Assembly (NCBI RefSeq): GCF_019683635.1
Contig: NZ_JADGIA010000020.1
Coordinates: 1-38,288 of the forward strand
DNA: 38,288 nucleotides
Direction of reading: 5' to 3'
Source of the DNA: Thermogemmatispora sp.
Lineage (GTDB): Bacteria; Chloroflexota; Ktedonobacteria; Ktedonobacterales; Ktedonobacteraceae
The notes beneath the pieces were generated by a model that was given only the letters and a program-made list of their open reading frames with translations, ran no database searches and was not told the DNA's origin. Below, in pieces: positions 8,883 to 19,141 of the stretch. Every line of letters begins with the position of its first letter. Positions within the stretch are counted from its first letter, which is position 1. Made by a program: the position numbers and the translations under genes.

Positions 8883-9920
8883 TCAGACACGACTCAGCAA
8901 AGGGAGATCGAGCATAAGCACCTCCAGCGCGGCCCGCGGGTTCACATTCTGGTCGAGCGCCTCTAGAGTCCGCAAGATCGCATAAATCATATGACGTGCG
9001 CCAGCAGCGCCAAGCAGAGCTGTCTGCTTTTGGAGCAGTTCGCGCATATCAACATTGACAATCAGATCCTGTCCCCCACTGGCCAGCAACAAGACATCGC
9101 GCCACCAGAGCAGCCATAACTCCAACAGCTGGCGCAGCCGCTCAGGCTCCCCACTCAGTTGCTGGGCGACCGCAAAGCGTTCCGCCCGCCCCTGACCGGG
9201 CAAGCGCGCCAGTAGCTCCAGCTGTTCACGCCGCTCCACGAGCAGCTGCTCATCTTCTACAGCCCGTACGGCCCAGCCCATACGCCCTGAAGCCAGGGCG
9301 GCAATCAGCTCGGCCTCCGTCGACTCGACCTCCCAGTAGGTTTCCAGAGCCTGACGGATCTGGGCGGTGCTCAACAAGTGGAGTGGGATATGTTGCACAC
9401 GTGAGAGGATAGTCGGTAGGAGCAAGCCCCGCTCAGGGGCGGTCAGCAACAAGACTACCCCTGGCTCCGGCTCCTCCAATGTCTTCAGCAGGCAGTTGGC
9501 CGCCTGGGAATTCATCTCATGCGCGCCCACAATCAGGAAGATCTTATAGCGACCCTCCAGAGCGTGCCGGGCTGCCTCAGATTGCAGAGCGCGGATCTGA
9601 TCAATGAGAATGAATTGCTTGTCGGGAGGACGAGCGACTACATGGACATCGGGATGGTTGCCATGCAGCACCTTCCGGCAGGCCAGACAACGCTGACAGG
9701 GATTGACCGGGGCCTGTCGCGGATCAGGACCCCCCATGCACAGCAAGGCTTGGGCAAAGCGCTGCGCTAAGAGCGTCTTCCCAATCTGATCAGGGCCAGT
9801 AAACAGATAGGCATGGCGCACTTGCTGCGAGGCCAAGGCCCGTCGCAGGCGCTCCAGGGCATGCTCATGTCCAATGATCCCCCACCCGTGTGCGGCTGCC
9901 TCAAGAGCTGTCACAGTCAT
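8883..9920 (-). CDS. holB: DNA polymerase III subunit delta prime (HolB)
   Basis: Clamp-loader subunit that, with delta and gamma/tau, loads the beta sliding clamp. From ATG 9920 (345 aa) the protein shows RHAYLF then GPDQIGKT (42-49), a P-loop form. It has a zinc module with Cys61, 75, 78 and 81 (PCQRCLACRKV), the LLKTLEEP motif (144-151), and ILSRVQ (171-176), which keeps the arginine finger of the usual SRC motif but has Val for Cys. The frame continues to a TTG at 9953; ATG 9920 is chosen because a GATAAT box ends 6 nt upstream, implying a leaderless message. It is first in a leftward run with the crotonase and methyltransferase genes. Confidence 0.88.
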   Translation of the reverse strand: MTVTALEAAAHGWGIIGHEHALERLRRALASQQVRHAYLFTGPDQIGKTLLAQRFAQALLCMGGPDPRQAPVNPCQRCLACRKVLHGNHPDVHVVARPPDKQFILIDQIRALQSEAARHALEGRYKIFLIVGAHEMNSQAANCLLKTLEEPEPGVVLLLTAPERGLLLPTILSRVQHIPLHLLSTAQIRQALETYWEVESTEAELIAALASGRMGWAVRAVEDEQLLVERREQLELLARLPGQGRAERFAVAQQLSGEPERLRQLLELWLLWWRDVLLLASGGQDLIVNVDMRELLQKQTALLGAAGARHMIYAILRTLEALDQNVNPRAALEVLMLDLPLLSRV

Positions 9921-9926
9921 GGTTTT

Positions 9927-9953
9927 ATTATCGTAACAGAAAGAGCGCCTCAA
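9927..9953 (-). promoter_or_regulatory. Promoter of holB, probably leaderless
   Basis: GATAAT (9932-9927, 5/6) ends 6 nt before ATG 9920, so the expected first transcribed base is the A of the start codon. TTGAGG (9953-9948, 4/6) is 15 nt upstream, a short spacing. No Shine-Dalgarno is present. Confidence 0.4.
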
Positions 9954-10218
9954 GGCAAGGTGGCACAGCCTTCATGCACTTCTGCGAGTGCTGCCGTGAC
10001 CCATCCTGCTTCAGTTCGCCTGAGTGTGCTATACTGTATGCTGTACCGTTGTTTGTTGAGCTGAGGAAGGCCGTGGGAAAATTCGTCCAGTGACTGTCGC
10101 CTACCTCATAGCAGCGATGACAACCATATGCTATGCTGTATTCGAATTCGCAAGAGAGCAGTATGATACATGTGCGCATCCAGCACGATCTCCTGAAACA
10201 CTAAGGTTGATGTAACCA

Positions 10219-11073
10219 ATGGATACCTCTATCCGTCTCTACACTACGAACGGTGGCTGGCGCTCTATCCTGGATGCCACTCGTGGGAATCAGCCAGAGA
10301 TGGCCCTGCCTGAAGAGGAACAGGCCGCTCAGCTCGACTCACCCGGGGAAGATACGGATATGGCGGAGCCGGACGAGGAGGCTGAGACAACCGCGCAGGC
10401 CCTCCCTCTCCAGGCAGCAGCGACGAGCCAGGGCGAGGCCCGCAGCGTGGATGTGGCGGACTTCGAGGCGATCTTTCAACGCTATCAAACGCCGATTACG
10501 AATTTCATCTATCATATGATTGGGAACCGGGAACAGGCTTACGATCTGGCCCAGGACGTCTTTGTGAAAGCTTACCGCGCCTTGCTGGCCGGTACCGTGG
10601 TCCGCCCCGGCGCCCTCTCTTCCTGGCTCTATCATATCGCCGAAAATACGGCCATCGATGCGCTCCGCCGCCGCCGCCTGATTTCCTGGTTGCCTCTGTC
10701 GCTCTTCAACGACGACCGGGGCATCGGCGCTGGCGTGCTCTCAGAGACCGGCAGTACAACGGGTGATGGCTTCTCCGGCAGCGAGGACGGCTGCGAGGGG
10801 CGTCCAGGCGCCGCTACTATGCTCTATGAGCGGGGAAGCTATGATGGCGGTCGCTTTGAAAGCCGCGTCGCTGAGCACGAGGTGGTCGAGCGCGTGATGA
10901 GGCAGCTGCCTCCAAAGTACGCCGTCTGCCTCTGGCTCTATGAATATCATGGCTTCTCATGCGCAGAAATAGCAGAAATGCTCAATATCAGTCCTTCAGC
11001 AGTAAAAATGCGGCTGATGCGCGCAAGAGAGCGCTTTATTACCCTGTATCGACAAGAGGTGGGGGAAGAGTGA
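10219..11073 (+). CDS. ECF-type RNA polymerase sigma factor
   Basis: Sigma-70 family protein with only regions 2 and 4. Region 2 is at about 81-150 (FEAIFQRYQTPITNFIYHM, then DLAQDVFVKAYRAL and SWLYHIAENTAIDALRRRR). Region 4 is at about 219-276 (RQLPPKYAVCLWLYEYHGFS, then a helix-turn-helix EIAEMLNISPSAVKMRLMRAR). It has an acidic N-terminal extension of about 78 residues and a Gly/Ser-rich linker insertion (about 165-215), making 284 aa against about 180 normally. ATG 10219 has only a weak site (TAAGGT) upstream. Its last codon overlaps the GTG of the next gene, a membrane anti-sigma factor, so the pair is translationally coupled. The signal and target promoters are unknown. Confidence 0.9.
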   Translation: MDTSIRLYTTNGGWRSILDATRGNQPEMALPEEEQAAQLDSPGEDTDMAEPDEEAETTAQALPLQAAATSQGEARSVDVADFEAIFQRYQTPITNFIYHMIGNREQAYDLAQDVFVKAYRALLAGTVVRPGALSSWLYHIAENTAIDALRRRRLISWLPLSLFNDDRGIGAGVLSETGSTTGDGFSGSEDGCEGRPGAATMLYERGSYDGGRFESRVAEHEVVERVMRQLPPKYAVCLWLYEYHGFSCAEIAEMLNISPSAVKMRLMRARERFITLYRQEVGEE

Positions 11074-12977
11074 ACTGCACAGAGGCGCGGGGTCTTCTCG
11101 CGGTTTATCGCGATTTGAAAGAAGCTGAGGCCCAGCCATCGCTTCAAAATGAAGAGAGGTGGGCCACCATACAGGAGCTGGAGCAGCATCTGGAGTCCTG
11201 TCCAGACTGCCGGCAGACGATGGCAGACTTCACGCTGGTCGGCGCCCGCCTGCAGCGCCTGCCTGCCATTGAGCCGCCCCCAGAGATGCGTGAGCGGCTG
11301 ATGCGGGCCCTCGCTGCTGAGCATGCACGCTTTTTGAGGCGTGGCCTGCCTGGTACGCCGCCGCCCCCCGATTTCCTGAAACCCTATATGCAGGAGCAAC
11401 TAGAGCAGGAGGCGGGACGCGATCCGCTGGCAACGCTCTCAACGGCAAAGACCGGCCCACTGCCAGTTATCCAGATACCGCCGCGAGTTCAGCGGCGCCC
11501 TCGTATGCCTCAGCTAGCCGCTCTGGCCGTGGCCGCTACCTTCCTGCTGGCTCTACTCACCGGCGGCCTGACCTCTGTGCTGCTGTTAGCTCAGCATTCC
11601 TCTGGCTCGATCCCCCCGCCGGCGGCCATCAATCATCCCACGAATGTGGTGATGATGCGCTACGCTACCGCCACCATCTACCATAATGTCGTCAGCGCTG
11701 CTGCTGACGGCAACGCCGTCTACTATAGCGCTTTCAACGATAGCGCGCCCGCTGGCTGGATGCTTTTGCGCCTGGACCGTCAGACCCAGCTCAGTCAGCC
11801 GCTGCTGCCCAGCGCCCAAAGCAGTCCGCTGATCATTCTGGGCAGCTCTCACAATCGTCTCGTCTGGCTCCAGTATGATCCGCCAGCCGCTGACACGACA
11901 GTCGCGCCTTCGGCCAAAAAGAACCAGCACAACAGCCCGCTGCGCGATAGCGCGACGGAGGGACTGCGCTCCTGGAAGCTCTTCTATGCCCTGGTTGACC
12001 CGACGACTGGCCCTGAGTCGCTGCACGCGCAACAGCTCTTAGGCGGGGTCTTTAACCCTGCGCTGGCCGAGGGCATCGTGCATACCCCGGTACCAGGCAT
12101 CTGGTTTCTGGAGAATGGCCTGCTGGTGGCCTCCCTTGACCAGCATGGACTTTCCCACCTCTGGCTCTATAGCCTGCAGGAGAACGGTCAGATCGCCAGC
12201 CGCAGCGAGCTGGCTTCTGCCCCAGCCGGGCACATCTATACCTCGCCGACAGCCACCGCTGATGGCAGTGACATCTTCTGGGCCGATGAGTGGCTCGATA
12301 GCGCCGGCCTCCTGCACAGCAACATCTGGACGCGACAAGAGATCGAAGTCAGCGCTCCCACACGGGGCCGCTGGCTGCCACACACGCAGCCACAGACCTG
12401 GCTCTTCCGGGCCGATGGTACCTCGTTCCGTCCCGTGGTGGTAGGCCATACCTTCTTCATGCTGAATACGAACGATGGGCTAGACGGCACCTCAGCCCTG
12501 GCCACACCGACACCAGTGGCCAGTCCCAGCCCACAGCCAGCCTCGCAGTCGGCTGCCTCAGCTCTGTCACTCAACGCCAGCGCCACACCGTCGGCCAACG
12601 CCAGCATCTACCCGCCCTCGCTGGATTTCCTGATCAGCGGCTCGCTCTATATGCTTTCGCTAGAGCCAACCTCGGATGGCACCTTTAGTCAGTTGAACAC
12701 CATCAGCCATGTCTCAGCCCTGCAGGGCGGTGCTACCTTCGTCCTCTGGCAGGACGATAACAATACCTATGGCATGTTCGACGTCGAGTCAAACTCTTTT
12801 GTCCAGGTCGGGTCGGTGCTCAATGGCGCCGCATTTGTGGCCGTCAATAGCAACAGCGCTGTCTGGAGCGATGCCCCTAACCCATCAACCAGCCGTTCCT
12901 CGGCGTCTATAACCCCGCTGGCAACACTCCGCATGTTCAACTGGCCGCTCACAGCCAGCGGCGGTGGCCACAGCTGA
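11070..12977 (+). CDS. Membrane anti-sigma factor with zinc-binding ZAS domain and large outer domain
   Basis: Likely sequesters the ECF sigma factor encoded just before it. The cytoplasmic N-terminus has the zinc-binding anti-sigma signature: Cys3, then His40-x3-Cys44-x2-Cys47 in EQHLESCPDCRQT. One membrane segment follows at about 149-174. The remaining 460 residues would lie outside the membrane. They contain recurring short strands ending in aromatic or Trp-Asp/Asn motifs (for example NAVYYSAF, RLVWLQYD, SDIFWADEW, TFVLWQDD), suggesting a beta-propeller sensor, and a Pro/Ser/Thr/Ala-rich stretch near 500-540. GTG 11070 overlaps the sigma stop by four bases (GTGA) after a GAGGTGGGGG site; the longer in-frame start at 10959 would lie inside the sigma gene. 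No clear terminator follows, only a TCTCGC/GCGAGA hairpin at 13070-13084. Confidence 0.85.
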   Translation: MNCTEARGLLAVYRDLKEAEAQPSLQNEERWATIQELEQHLESCPDCRQTMADFTLVGARLQRLPAIEPPPEMRERLMRALAAEHARFLRRGLPGTPPPPDFLKPYMQEQLEQEAGRDPLATLSTAKTGPLPVIQIPPRVQRRPRMPQLAALAVAATFLLALLTGGLTSVLLLAQHSSGSIPPPAAINHPTNVVMMRYATATIYHNVVSAAADGNAVYYSAFNDSAPAGWMLLRLDRQTQLSQPLLPSAQSSPLIILGSSHNRLVWLQYDPPAADTTVAPSAKKNQHNSPLRDSATEGLRSWKLFYALVDPTTGPESLHAQQLLGGVFNPALAEGIVHTPVPGIWFLENGLLVASLDQHGLSHLWLYSLQENGQIASRSELASAPAGHIYTSPTATADGSDIFWADEWLDSAGLLHSNIWTRQEIEVSAPTRGRWLPHTQPQTWLFRADGTSFRPVVVGHTFFMLNTNDGLDGTSALATPTPVASPSPQPASQSAASALSLNASATPSANASIYPPSLDFLISGSLYMLSLEPTSDGTFSQLNTISHVSALQGGATFVLWQDDNNTYGMFDVESNSFVQVGSVLNGAAFVAVNSNSAVWSDAPNPSTSRSSASITPLATLRMFNWPLTASGGGHS

Positions 12978-13184
12978 GCCAGTCTGAGCAGAGCGACAGG
13001 ACAGGAGCAGCTCCAAGCCAACCTGGCTAGCGCGCAGCGGGAGCCTGAGTATATGAGTGGCCCTCAGCCTCTCGCCTGGCGAGATCGACGTTGATAGCGA
13101 GCGGGAACAGCCTGCAGAGACGGACAGCAAGTGAGGGAGGTACCTACCATCTTCTTTGAGACAGGCCCTCCCTTCCTCCTTGAC

Positions 13185-14333
13185 TCAGCAACCGAGGTGC
13201 TTGGCAATGATCAGGCGTTGCACCTCGCTGGTTCCTTCTCCAATTTCATTGACCTTGACGTTCCGCCAATAGCGTGAAACCGGGTACTCGTCCATGAAGC
13301 CGTAGCCACCGTGGATCTGCACCGCCTGATCAGCCGCACGCTTGGCAGTCTCCGAGGCAAAGAGCTTGGCCATCGAGGCTTCAGCACTATAGGGCTTCCC
13401 CTGCATCTGTAACCAGGCTGCCTTATAGTACATCAGCCGAGCCAGCTCAATCTCCATCGCCATGTCGGCCAGCTTCATCTGGATGGCCTGAAACTTGCTA
13501 ATCGGCTGTCCAAACTGCCGGCGCTGCTTGGCATAGCTAAGCGCCTCATCCAGGCAGGCTTGAGCCAGACCGACCGAGAGGGCCGCAATGGCCACTCGTC
13601 CCCCATCGAGAATCTGCATGAACTGCTTGAAACCCTCGCCGCGCTGGCCCAGCACATTTTCCTCGGGCACCTGACAATCTTCAAAGGTGAGAGGACGTGT
13701 ATCGGAGGCTCGCCAGCCCATTTTACGATAGGGATTACCAATGATATAGCCGGGGGTACCACGCGGCACAATGAGATTAGTGACCTCGCTGCGACCATCG
13801 GGCCGCGTCCCGGTAACTGCCGTAATGGTCACTCCGCCACTGATGTCGGTGCCGGCGTTGGTAATGAAAGCCTTGGAGCCGTTGATATGCCAGTGGCCAT
13901 CACGCAGGACAGCGCGTGTACGGGGATTGCCGGCATCGGAGCCTGCTTCTGGCTCGGTCATCCCAAAGGCCCACAGCTGCTGACCGCTCGCTAACGGCGG
14001 CAGGTAGCGCTCCTTCTGCTCTTTCGTCCCGAAGAGATAGAAAGGCATGGCCCCCAGCGAGGTATGGGCCTCCATAGTAATCGCCACTGCGGCATCGCCA
14101 CGGGCGATCTCCTCGATCGCAATACAATATGAAAGGAAATCAGCCCCTGCTCCACCATATTCCTCGGGGAACGGTAGCCCCAACAGCCCCAGCTCACCCA
14201 TTTTGCGGATCAGGTCGTAGGGAAACTCCCCCGTGCGATCCATCTCTTCCGCACGCGGCTTGATCTCCTGCTCGGCGAACTCACGACAGGTATTGCGAAT
14301 GGCAAGCTGCTCCTCGTTGAGCGAAAAGTCCAT
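13185..14333 (-). CDS. Acyl-CoA dehydrogenase
   Basis: FAD flavoprotein that oxidises acyl-CoA to trans-2-enoyl-CoA and passes electrons to an electron-transfer flavoprotein. The first family signature is FGMTEPEAGSDAGN (123-136), which contacts FAD and substrate. The second is in RRQFGQPISKFQAIQMKLADM (271-291) and QIHGGYGFMDEYPVSRYWRN (339-358). The catalytic base is Glu366 in IGEGTSEVQR, the position used by short/medium-chain enzymes. ATG 14333 with an upstream GGAAAG fits the family N-terminus MDFSLNEEQLAIRNT; 382 aa is normal. Chain-length preference is not determined. It stands alone between converging or distant neighbours. Confidence 0.95.
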   Translation of the reverse strand: MDFSLNEEQLAIRNTCREFAEQEIKPRAEEMDRTGEFPYDLIRKMGELGLLGLPFPEEYGGAGADFLSYCIAIEEIARGDAAVAITMEAHTSLGAMPFYLFGTKEQKERYLPPLASGQQLWAFGMTEPEAGSDAGNPRTRAVLRDGHWHINGSKAFITNAGTDISGGVTITAVTGTRPDGRSEVTNLIVPRGTPGYIIGNPYRKMGWRASDTRPLTFEDCQVPEENVLGQRGEGFKQFMQILDGGRVAIAALSVGLAQACLDEALSYAKQRRQFGQPISKFQAIQMKLADMAMEIELARLMYYKAAWLQMQGKPYSAEASMAKLFASETAKRAADQAVQIHGGYGFMDEYPVSRYWRNVKVNEIGEGTSEVQRLIIAKHLGC

Positions 14334-14747
14334 CGCAGCGACTCACTTTCCTTTCAGGGTTAATATGATTTGCCGAAGGGTCAGGCCAGAAGCCATGTAG
14401 CATACATCATAGCACAAAGCAGGGCAGGAGGCGATAGCCTGCTGGCGAGCACCAGCCTGAGAGGCCACCCGAACGCAGGGGAGCAAGCCGCCAGACCAGA
14501 GGAGGGGAGGAGAAAGGAGACCAGGCAGAAGAGAGAGAAAGGCAAGGGGGCAATCACAGTAGAGGCAGACTGCGGGAAAAAGTAAGTGTTCTCGCCTCTC
14601 GCTCGTTGGCGACCTCTCCCATGCCGCCACAGCCGGTGGACGACACGGAGCCACGCGAGCCTGCTTCCCACAGGCCCCCCCACTGCGCGCCCCCTCCAGA
14701 CAGGTGAGCTTGTATGTACACCCAGGTCAGCCGCAATAAGGCTGAAG
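14334..14747. other. Intergenic region between acyl-CoA dehydrogenase and metK
   Basis: This 414-nt gap has purine-rich and pyrimidine-rich tracts (14490-14590) and no convincing gene on either strand. Immediately after the metK stop is a small hairpin TCAGCC (14727-14732) / GGCTGA (14740-14745) with a 7-nt loop, a possible metK 3-prime structure without a U-run. Confidence 0.5.
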
Positions 14748-16058
14748 TCAGTTAATCTCTGCAGCCTCGCCAGCGCGCGACTGTGGCGGCTGCTGCGAGG
14801 CTGCCGATCCATTTTCGACGCTGGCGCCTACGCTCCGACGCAAAGCTGGCACCATATCAAGTGCTTCCCAGGGGGCGTCTATATCGGTGCGTCCGAAGTG
14901 CCCGTAAGCCGCCGTGGGGCGATAAATCGGGCGGCGCAGATTCAGCTTCTGAATAATAGCCGCCGGGCGAAGATCAAAATGCTCATTAATGAGCCGGACC
15001 AGCTCCTCGTTGGAGACCCGCCCAGTGCCAAAGGTATCAACAAAGAGCGAGAGGGGACGCGCCACGCCGATGGCGTAGGAGATCTGTAGCTCCAGACGAT
15101 CCGCCAGGCCGGCGGCCACCAGATTTTTCGCAATATAGCGGGCCATGTAGGCAGCAGAGCGATCAACCTTGGTGGGATCTTTACCGCTGAAGGCCCCGCC
15201 ACCGTGACGCGCCATACCGCCGTATGTATCGACAATAATCTTGCGCCCTGTCAGCCCAGCATCGCCCATCGGTCCCCCAATGACAAAGCGCCCTGTGGGA
15301 TTGACCAGAATGCGCGTCCGCTCATCGAGCAGATGAGAAGGAATCACCGGCTTGATCACATACTCCAGGACATCCTGGCGAATCTGCTCCTGATCAACAT
15401 ACTCAGCATGCTGAGTCGAGACCACGACCGTATCAACGCGAACCGGACGCCCATACGCATACTGGACAGTGACCTGGCTCTTGCCATCGGGCCGCAAATA
15501 GGGCATTGGCCCATCACCAGCCCAGGAGCGCCGCCGCACCTGCGCCAGCTGATGGGTCAATTTGTGGGCCAGACTGATCGGCAACGGCATCAGCTCGGGC
15601 GTCTCATTGCAGGCAAAGCCGATCATCATCCCCTGGTCGCCAGCGCCAATCTGCTCCAGCTCATCATCAGTCAGCACCAGGCCGCTCTTGACCTCAGCCG
15701 AACGGCTCACCCCCAGATCGATATCAGGGGACTGCTTGCCAATGGAGGTCACCACACCACAGGTGCGATAGTCAAAACCATATTCGGCATTAACATAGCC
15801 AACCTGCTCGATCGTCTTGCGCACCACTGCGGGCATATCAACCCAGGCAGAGGTCGTGATCTCACCGGCGATCAGGACTAGACCGGTGGTGGTCGCCGTC
15901 TCGCAAGCGACCCGTGCCAGAGGGTCCTGGGCCAGAATGGCGTCGAGGATGGCATCCGAAATCTGGTCGCACAGCTTGTCGGGATGCCCCTCGGTCACCG
16001 ATTCGCTGGTAAAGAACAACTTTGGACTGCTCATGAAGCTACTCATGGTATTGCTCAC
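14748..16058 (-). CDS. metK: S-adenosylmethionine synthetase MetK
   Basis: Makes SAM from methionine and ATP. The active-site segment [16 protein letters not shown] (24-39) with His25, the ATP-loop [15 protein letters not shown], and the glycine-rich P-loop-like [19 protein letters not shown] are all present. Start choice: an AGGAGG site (16074-16069) abuts ATG 16067 with too little spacing, while GTG 16058 lies 10 nt away, so GTG 16058 is preferred (436 aa). ATG 16046 is also possible. A C-terminal tail of about 25 residues (Ser/Gln/Ala-rich) exceeds the core. The gene is under a SAM-I riboswitch and transcription terminator, so SAM should repress it. It forms part of a leftward methionine-cycle block with ahcY, a PfkB kinase, an HD hydrolase and mtnA. 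Confidence 0.96.
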   Translation of the reverse strand: MSNTMSSFMSSPKLFFTSESVTEGHPDKLCDQISDAILDAILAQDPLARVACETATTTGLVLIAGEITTSAWVDMPAVVRKTIEQVGYVNAEYGFDYRTCGVVTSIGKQSPDIDLGVSRSAEVKSGLVLTDDELEQIGAGDQGMMIGFACNETPELMPLPISLAHKLTHQLAQVRRRSWAGDGPMPYLRPDGKSQVTVQYAYGRPVRVDTVVVSTQHAEYVDQEQIRQDVLEYVIKPVIPSHLLDERTRILVNPTGRFVIGGPMGDAGLTGRKIIVDTYGGMARHGGGAFSGKDPTKVDRSAAYMARYIAKNLVAAGLADRLELQISYAIGVARPLSLFVDTFGTGRVSNEELVRLINEHFDLRPAAIIQKLNLRRPIYRPTAAYGHFGRTDIDAPWEALDMVPALRRSVGASVENGSAASQQPPQSRAGEAAEIN

Positions 16059-16210
16059 CGAACACATTCCTCCTGACGAGAAAACTGGCACTCTCTGCCG
16101 CTTCTTTTCTCTTTATCTGCCTGCTAATCGAGCAGGTCATTCACACACACTTCCTTAAGGAGACAAGCGATGTGGGGATCAATGCAATGGTTGCAGTGGT
16201 GCGTAAGGCA

Positions 16211-16238
16211 CAAAAAGACCCCTGGCAAGCAGGGGTCT
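16211..16238 (-). terminator. Riboswitch-controlled terminator before metK
   Basis: On the minus strand a 9-bp perfect stem AGACCCCTG (16238-16230) / CAGGGGTCT (16224-16216) with loop CTTGC is followed by five Us (the last stem base and 16215-16212). It is placed between the SAM-I aptamer and metK, about 155 nt before the start codon. Confidence 0.9.
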
Positions 16239-16264
16239 AGCAACGTCACCTTGCTTATCCCCCT
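16231..16264 (-). promoter_or_regulatory. Antiterminator helix of the metK leader
   Basis: AGGGG at the 3-prime side of aptamer helix P1 (16264-16260) can pair with CCCCT in the terminator stem (16235-16231), reinforced by an inner AGCAA (16255-16251) / TTGCT (16243-16239) helix. It competes with both P1 and the terminator, giving an OFF switch when SAM closes P1. Confidence 0.7.
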
Positions 16265-16384
16265 CATCTTGCGGAACGTTCCGCCGGAATTGGCACCCTT
16301 CCTGCAGCGCGGGCAGTGGCCACGGCGGCAGATGGGTTGCCGGGCTTCATCGGGCCGTTTCCCTCCACCTCTCTGGATGAGAGC
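16261..16384 (-). ncRNA. SAM-I (S-box) riboswitch aptamer
   Basis: Read on the minus strand, the aptamer begins CTCTCATCCAGAGAGGTGGA, followed by GGCCCGATGAAGCCCGGCAA, the hallmark P2/P3 region and kink-turn neighbourhood. It continues with GGTGCCAATTCCGGC and closes with AAGATGAG, whose GATGAG pairs with the initial CTCATC to form P1 (16381-16376 with 16268-16263). These are the conserved blocks of the S-box family. SAM binding stabilises P1 and here should favour termination before metK. Confidence 0.96.
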
Positions 16385-16396
16385 AGATCTCACGCG

Positions 16397-16426
16397 AACG
16401 TATTCAATTGTTAGGTGTGCTGTCTA
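16397..16426 (-). promoter_or_regulatory. Promoter of the metK riboswitch transcript
   Basis: TAGACA (16426-16421, 5/6) and TACGTT (16402-16397, 3/6) are 18 nt apart. The expected start near 16390 lies just before the aptamer, which supports the assignment. An 8-bp inverted repeat AGAAGGCA/TGCCTTCT (16442-16449 with 16463-16470) lies just upstream, possibly ending the ahcY transcript. Confidence 0.5.
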
Positions 16427-16610
16427 GTAAGCGGACGCTGGAGAAGGCACCGGAGATGCTGATGCCTTCTGTCCAGAACAGGTCGGGTTTTTCTCAGTAT
16501 ATCGAAGAATGCTGCTGACTGTCAAGAGAGCGGGCCAGAAGGCCCGAGCCGAGGCCCACGCTTCCAGAGGCGGCAGGAGGGGGCGTAAGGGCCTCGTCGG
16601 CCCCAATGGC

Positions 16611-17957
<1,347 letters not shown>

Positions 17958-18025
17958 CTACAGGCAGCTTCTAGCCAGATCAGGCCACGGCTCACCTGCG
18001 GGCGGGGCGGGGTGTAGCCTTTTAC

Positions 18026-18997
18026 TCAGCCTGCGGCGGAAGTCTCCGACGAGCGCGAAGGTAACCAATTGGGATCGAAGTGCGAGCAGGCCACCAGCTC
18101 CTGATAGCGGGCGGCGACATCCGCCAGCGTCAGTTGCTGCAGGCGGCGAATACTGAAATCCTCACAGACAAACGAACCGAGGATATTGCCATGCACCACC
18201 GCGCGCTTCAGATCCTCAAAGCGATAGCGGCCATCTGGCTCCGGCTCTACCGTTGACAGGTAGCCCAACAAGCCCCCGGCGAAGGCGTCGCCGGCACCGG
18301 TTGGATCTACCACCTCCTCCAGAGGATAGGCGGGGGCGCTAAAATAGCTACCATCCTGACCAAAAAGTAAGGCGCCATAGCTGCCCTGCTTCACAATCAC
18401 GTACTTCAGGCCCAGGCTGAAAAGCTGGCGGGCTCCGGCCACCACGCTTGAGCAACCGGTGTAGAGGCGCAACTCCTCCTCGCTCATCAGCATGATATCG
18501 ACGCGCTTCATTACTTCTGTGAGCTGAGGACGCGCCGTATTGATCCAGAGATCCATCGAGTCCAAGACAGAGAGACGGACTCGCGGCATGGCATCCAGCA
18601 CCTCTCGCTGCAGGTCGGGCTGGATGTTAGCCAGGAAGAGCAGCGAGCTATCGCGGTATTCAGGGGGAATGACCGCATGGAAATCAGCGTACACGCCAAG
18701 CTGTGTATCAAGCGTGTCGCGCACATTCATATCGAGATGGTAGCGACCGAACCAGCGGAAAGTGCGACCCTGGCGCACTTGCAAGCCGGCGAGATTGATG
18801 GCCCGGCGGCGGAAAAACTCCAAATACTCCTGGGGGAAATCAGTGCCGACTACCGCCACCAGATTGACTGGGCTATAGAGGGAAGCCGCCGTTGAGAAAT
18901 AGGAAGCGGCCCCTCCGAGCACCTCTTCGACTCTGGCGAAGGGAGTTTCAACCGTATCCAGGGCCACCGAGCCGACAACGAGGATAGACGACGACAC
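18026..18997 (-). CDS. PfkB-family carbohydrate/nucleoside kinase
   Basis: Ribokinase-fold kinase. The N-terminal strand ILVVGSVALD, the LGGAASYFSTAASLYSPVN glycine motif (27-45) and the C-terminal DPTGAGDAFAGGLLGYL signature (231-247) with catalytic Asp237 are all present. The longer frame to 19102 adds a poor N-terminus; GTG 18997 has a GGAGG site 10 nt upstream and begins at the conserved strand (323 aa). The substrate is not recognisable. Its location between ahcY and an HD hydrolase/mtnA pair suggests adenosine (from AhcY) or 5-methylthioribose (giving the MtnA substrate). Both ideas are inference; known MtnK kinases belong to another fold. No strict ADP/ATP or nucleoside specificity motif was seen. 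Confidence 0.82.
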   Translation of the reverse strand: MSSSILVVGSVALDTVETPFARVEEVLGGAASYFSTAASLYSPVNLVAVVGTDFPQEYLEFFRRRAINLAGLQVRQGRTFRWFGRYHLDMNVRDTLDTQLGVYADFHAVIPPEYRDSSLLFLANIQPDLQREVLDAMPRVRLSVLDSMDLWINTARPQLTEVMKRVDIMLMSEEELRLYTGCSSVVAGARQLFSLGLKYVIVKQGSYGALLFGQDGSYFSAPAYPLEEVVDPTGAGDAFAGGLLGYLSTVEPEPDGRYRFEDLKRAVVHGNILGSFVCEDFSIRRLQQLTLADVAARYQELVACSHFDPNWLPSRSSETSAAG

Positions 18998-19141
18998 GTC
19001 CTCACAACCTCCATGCGAGAAAGAAATCAGTCTTTGGCGACGAGCACGCGTACACCGGCGAGCTAGCGGCGGAGAGAGAAACCTGCTGTGGTGCTCGTCC
19101 ACCAGTCAGCCCCAATTCAAGAAAGAGCGGGTAAGCGTCGC

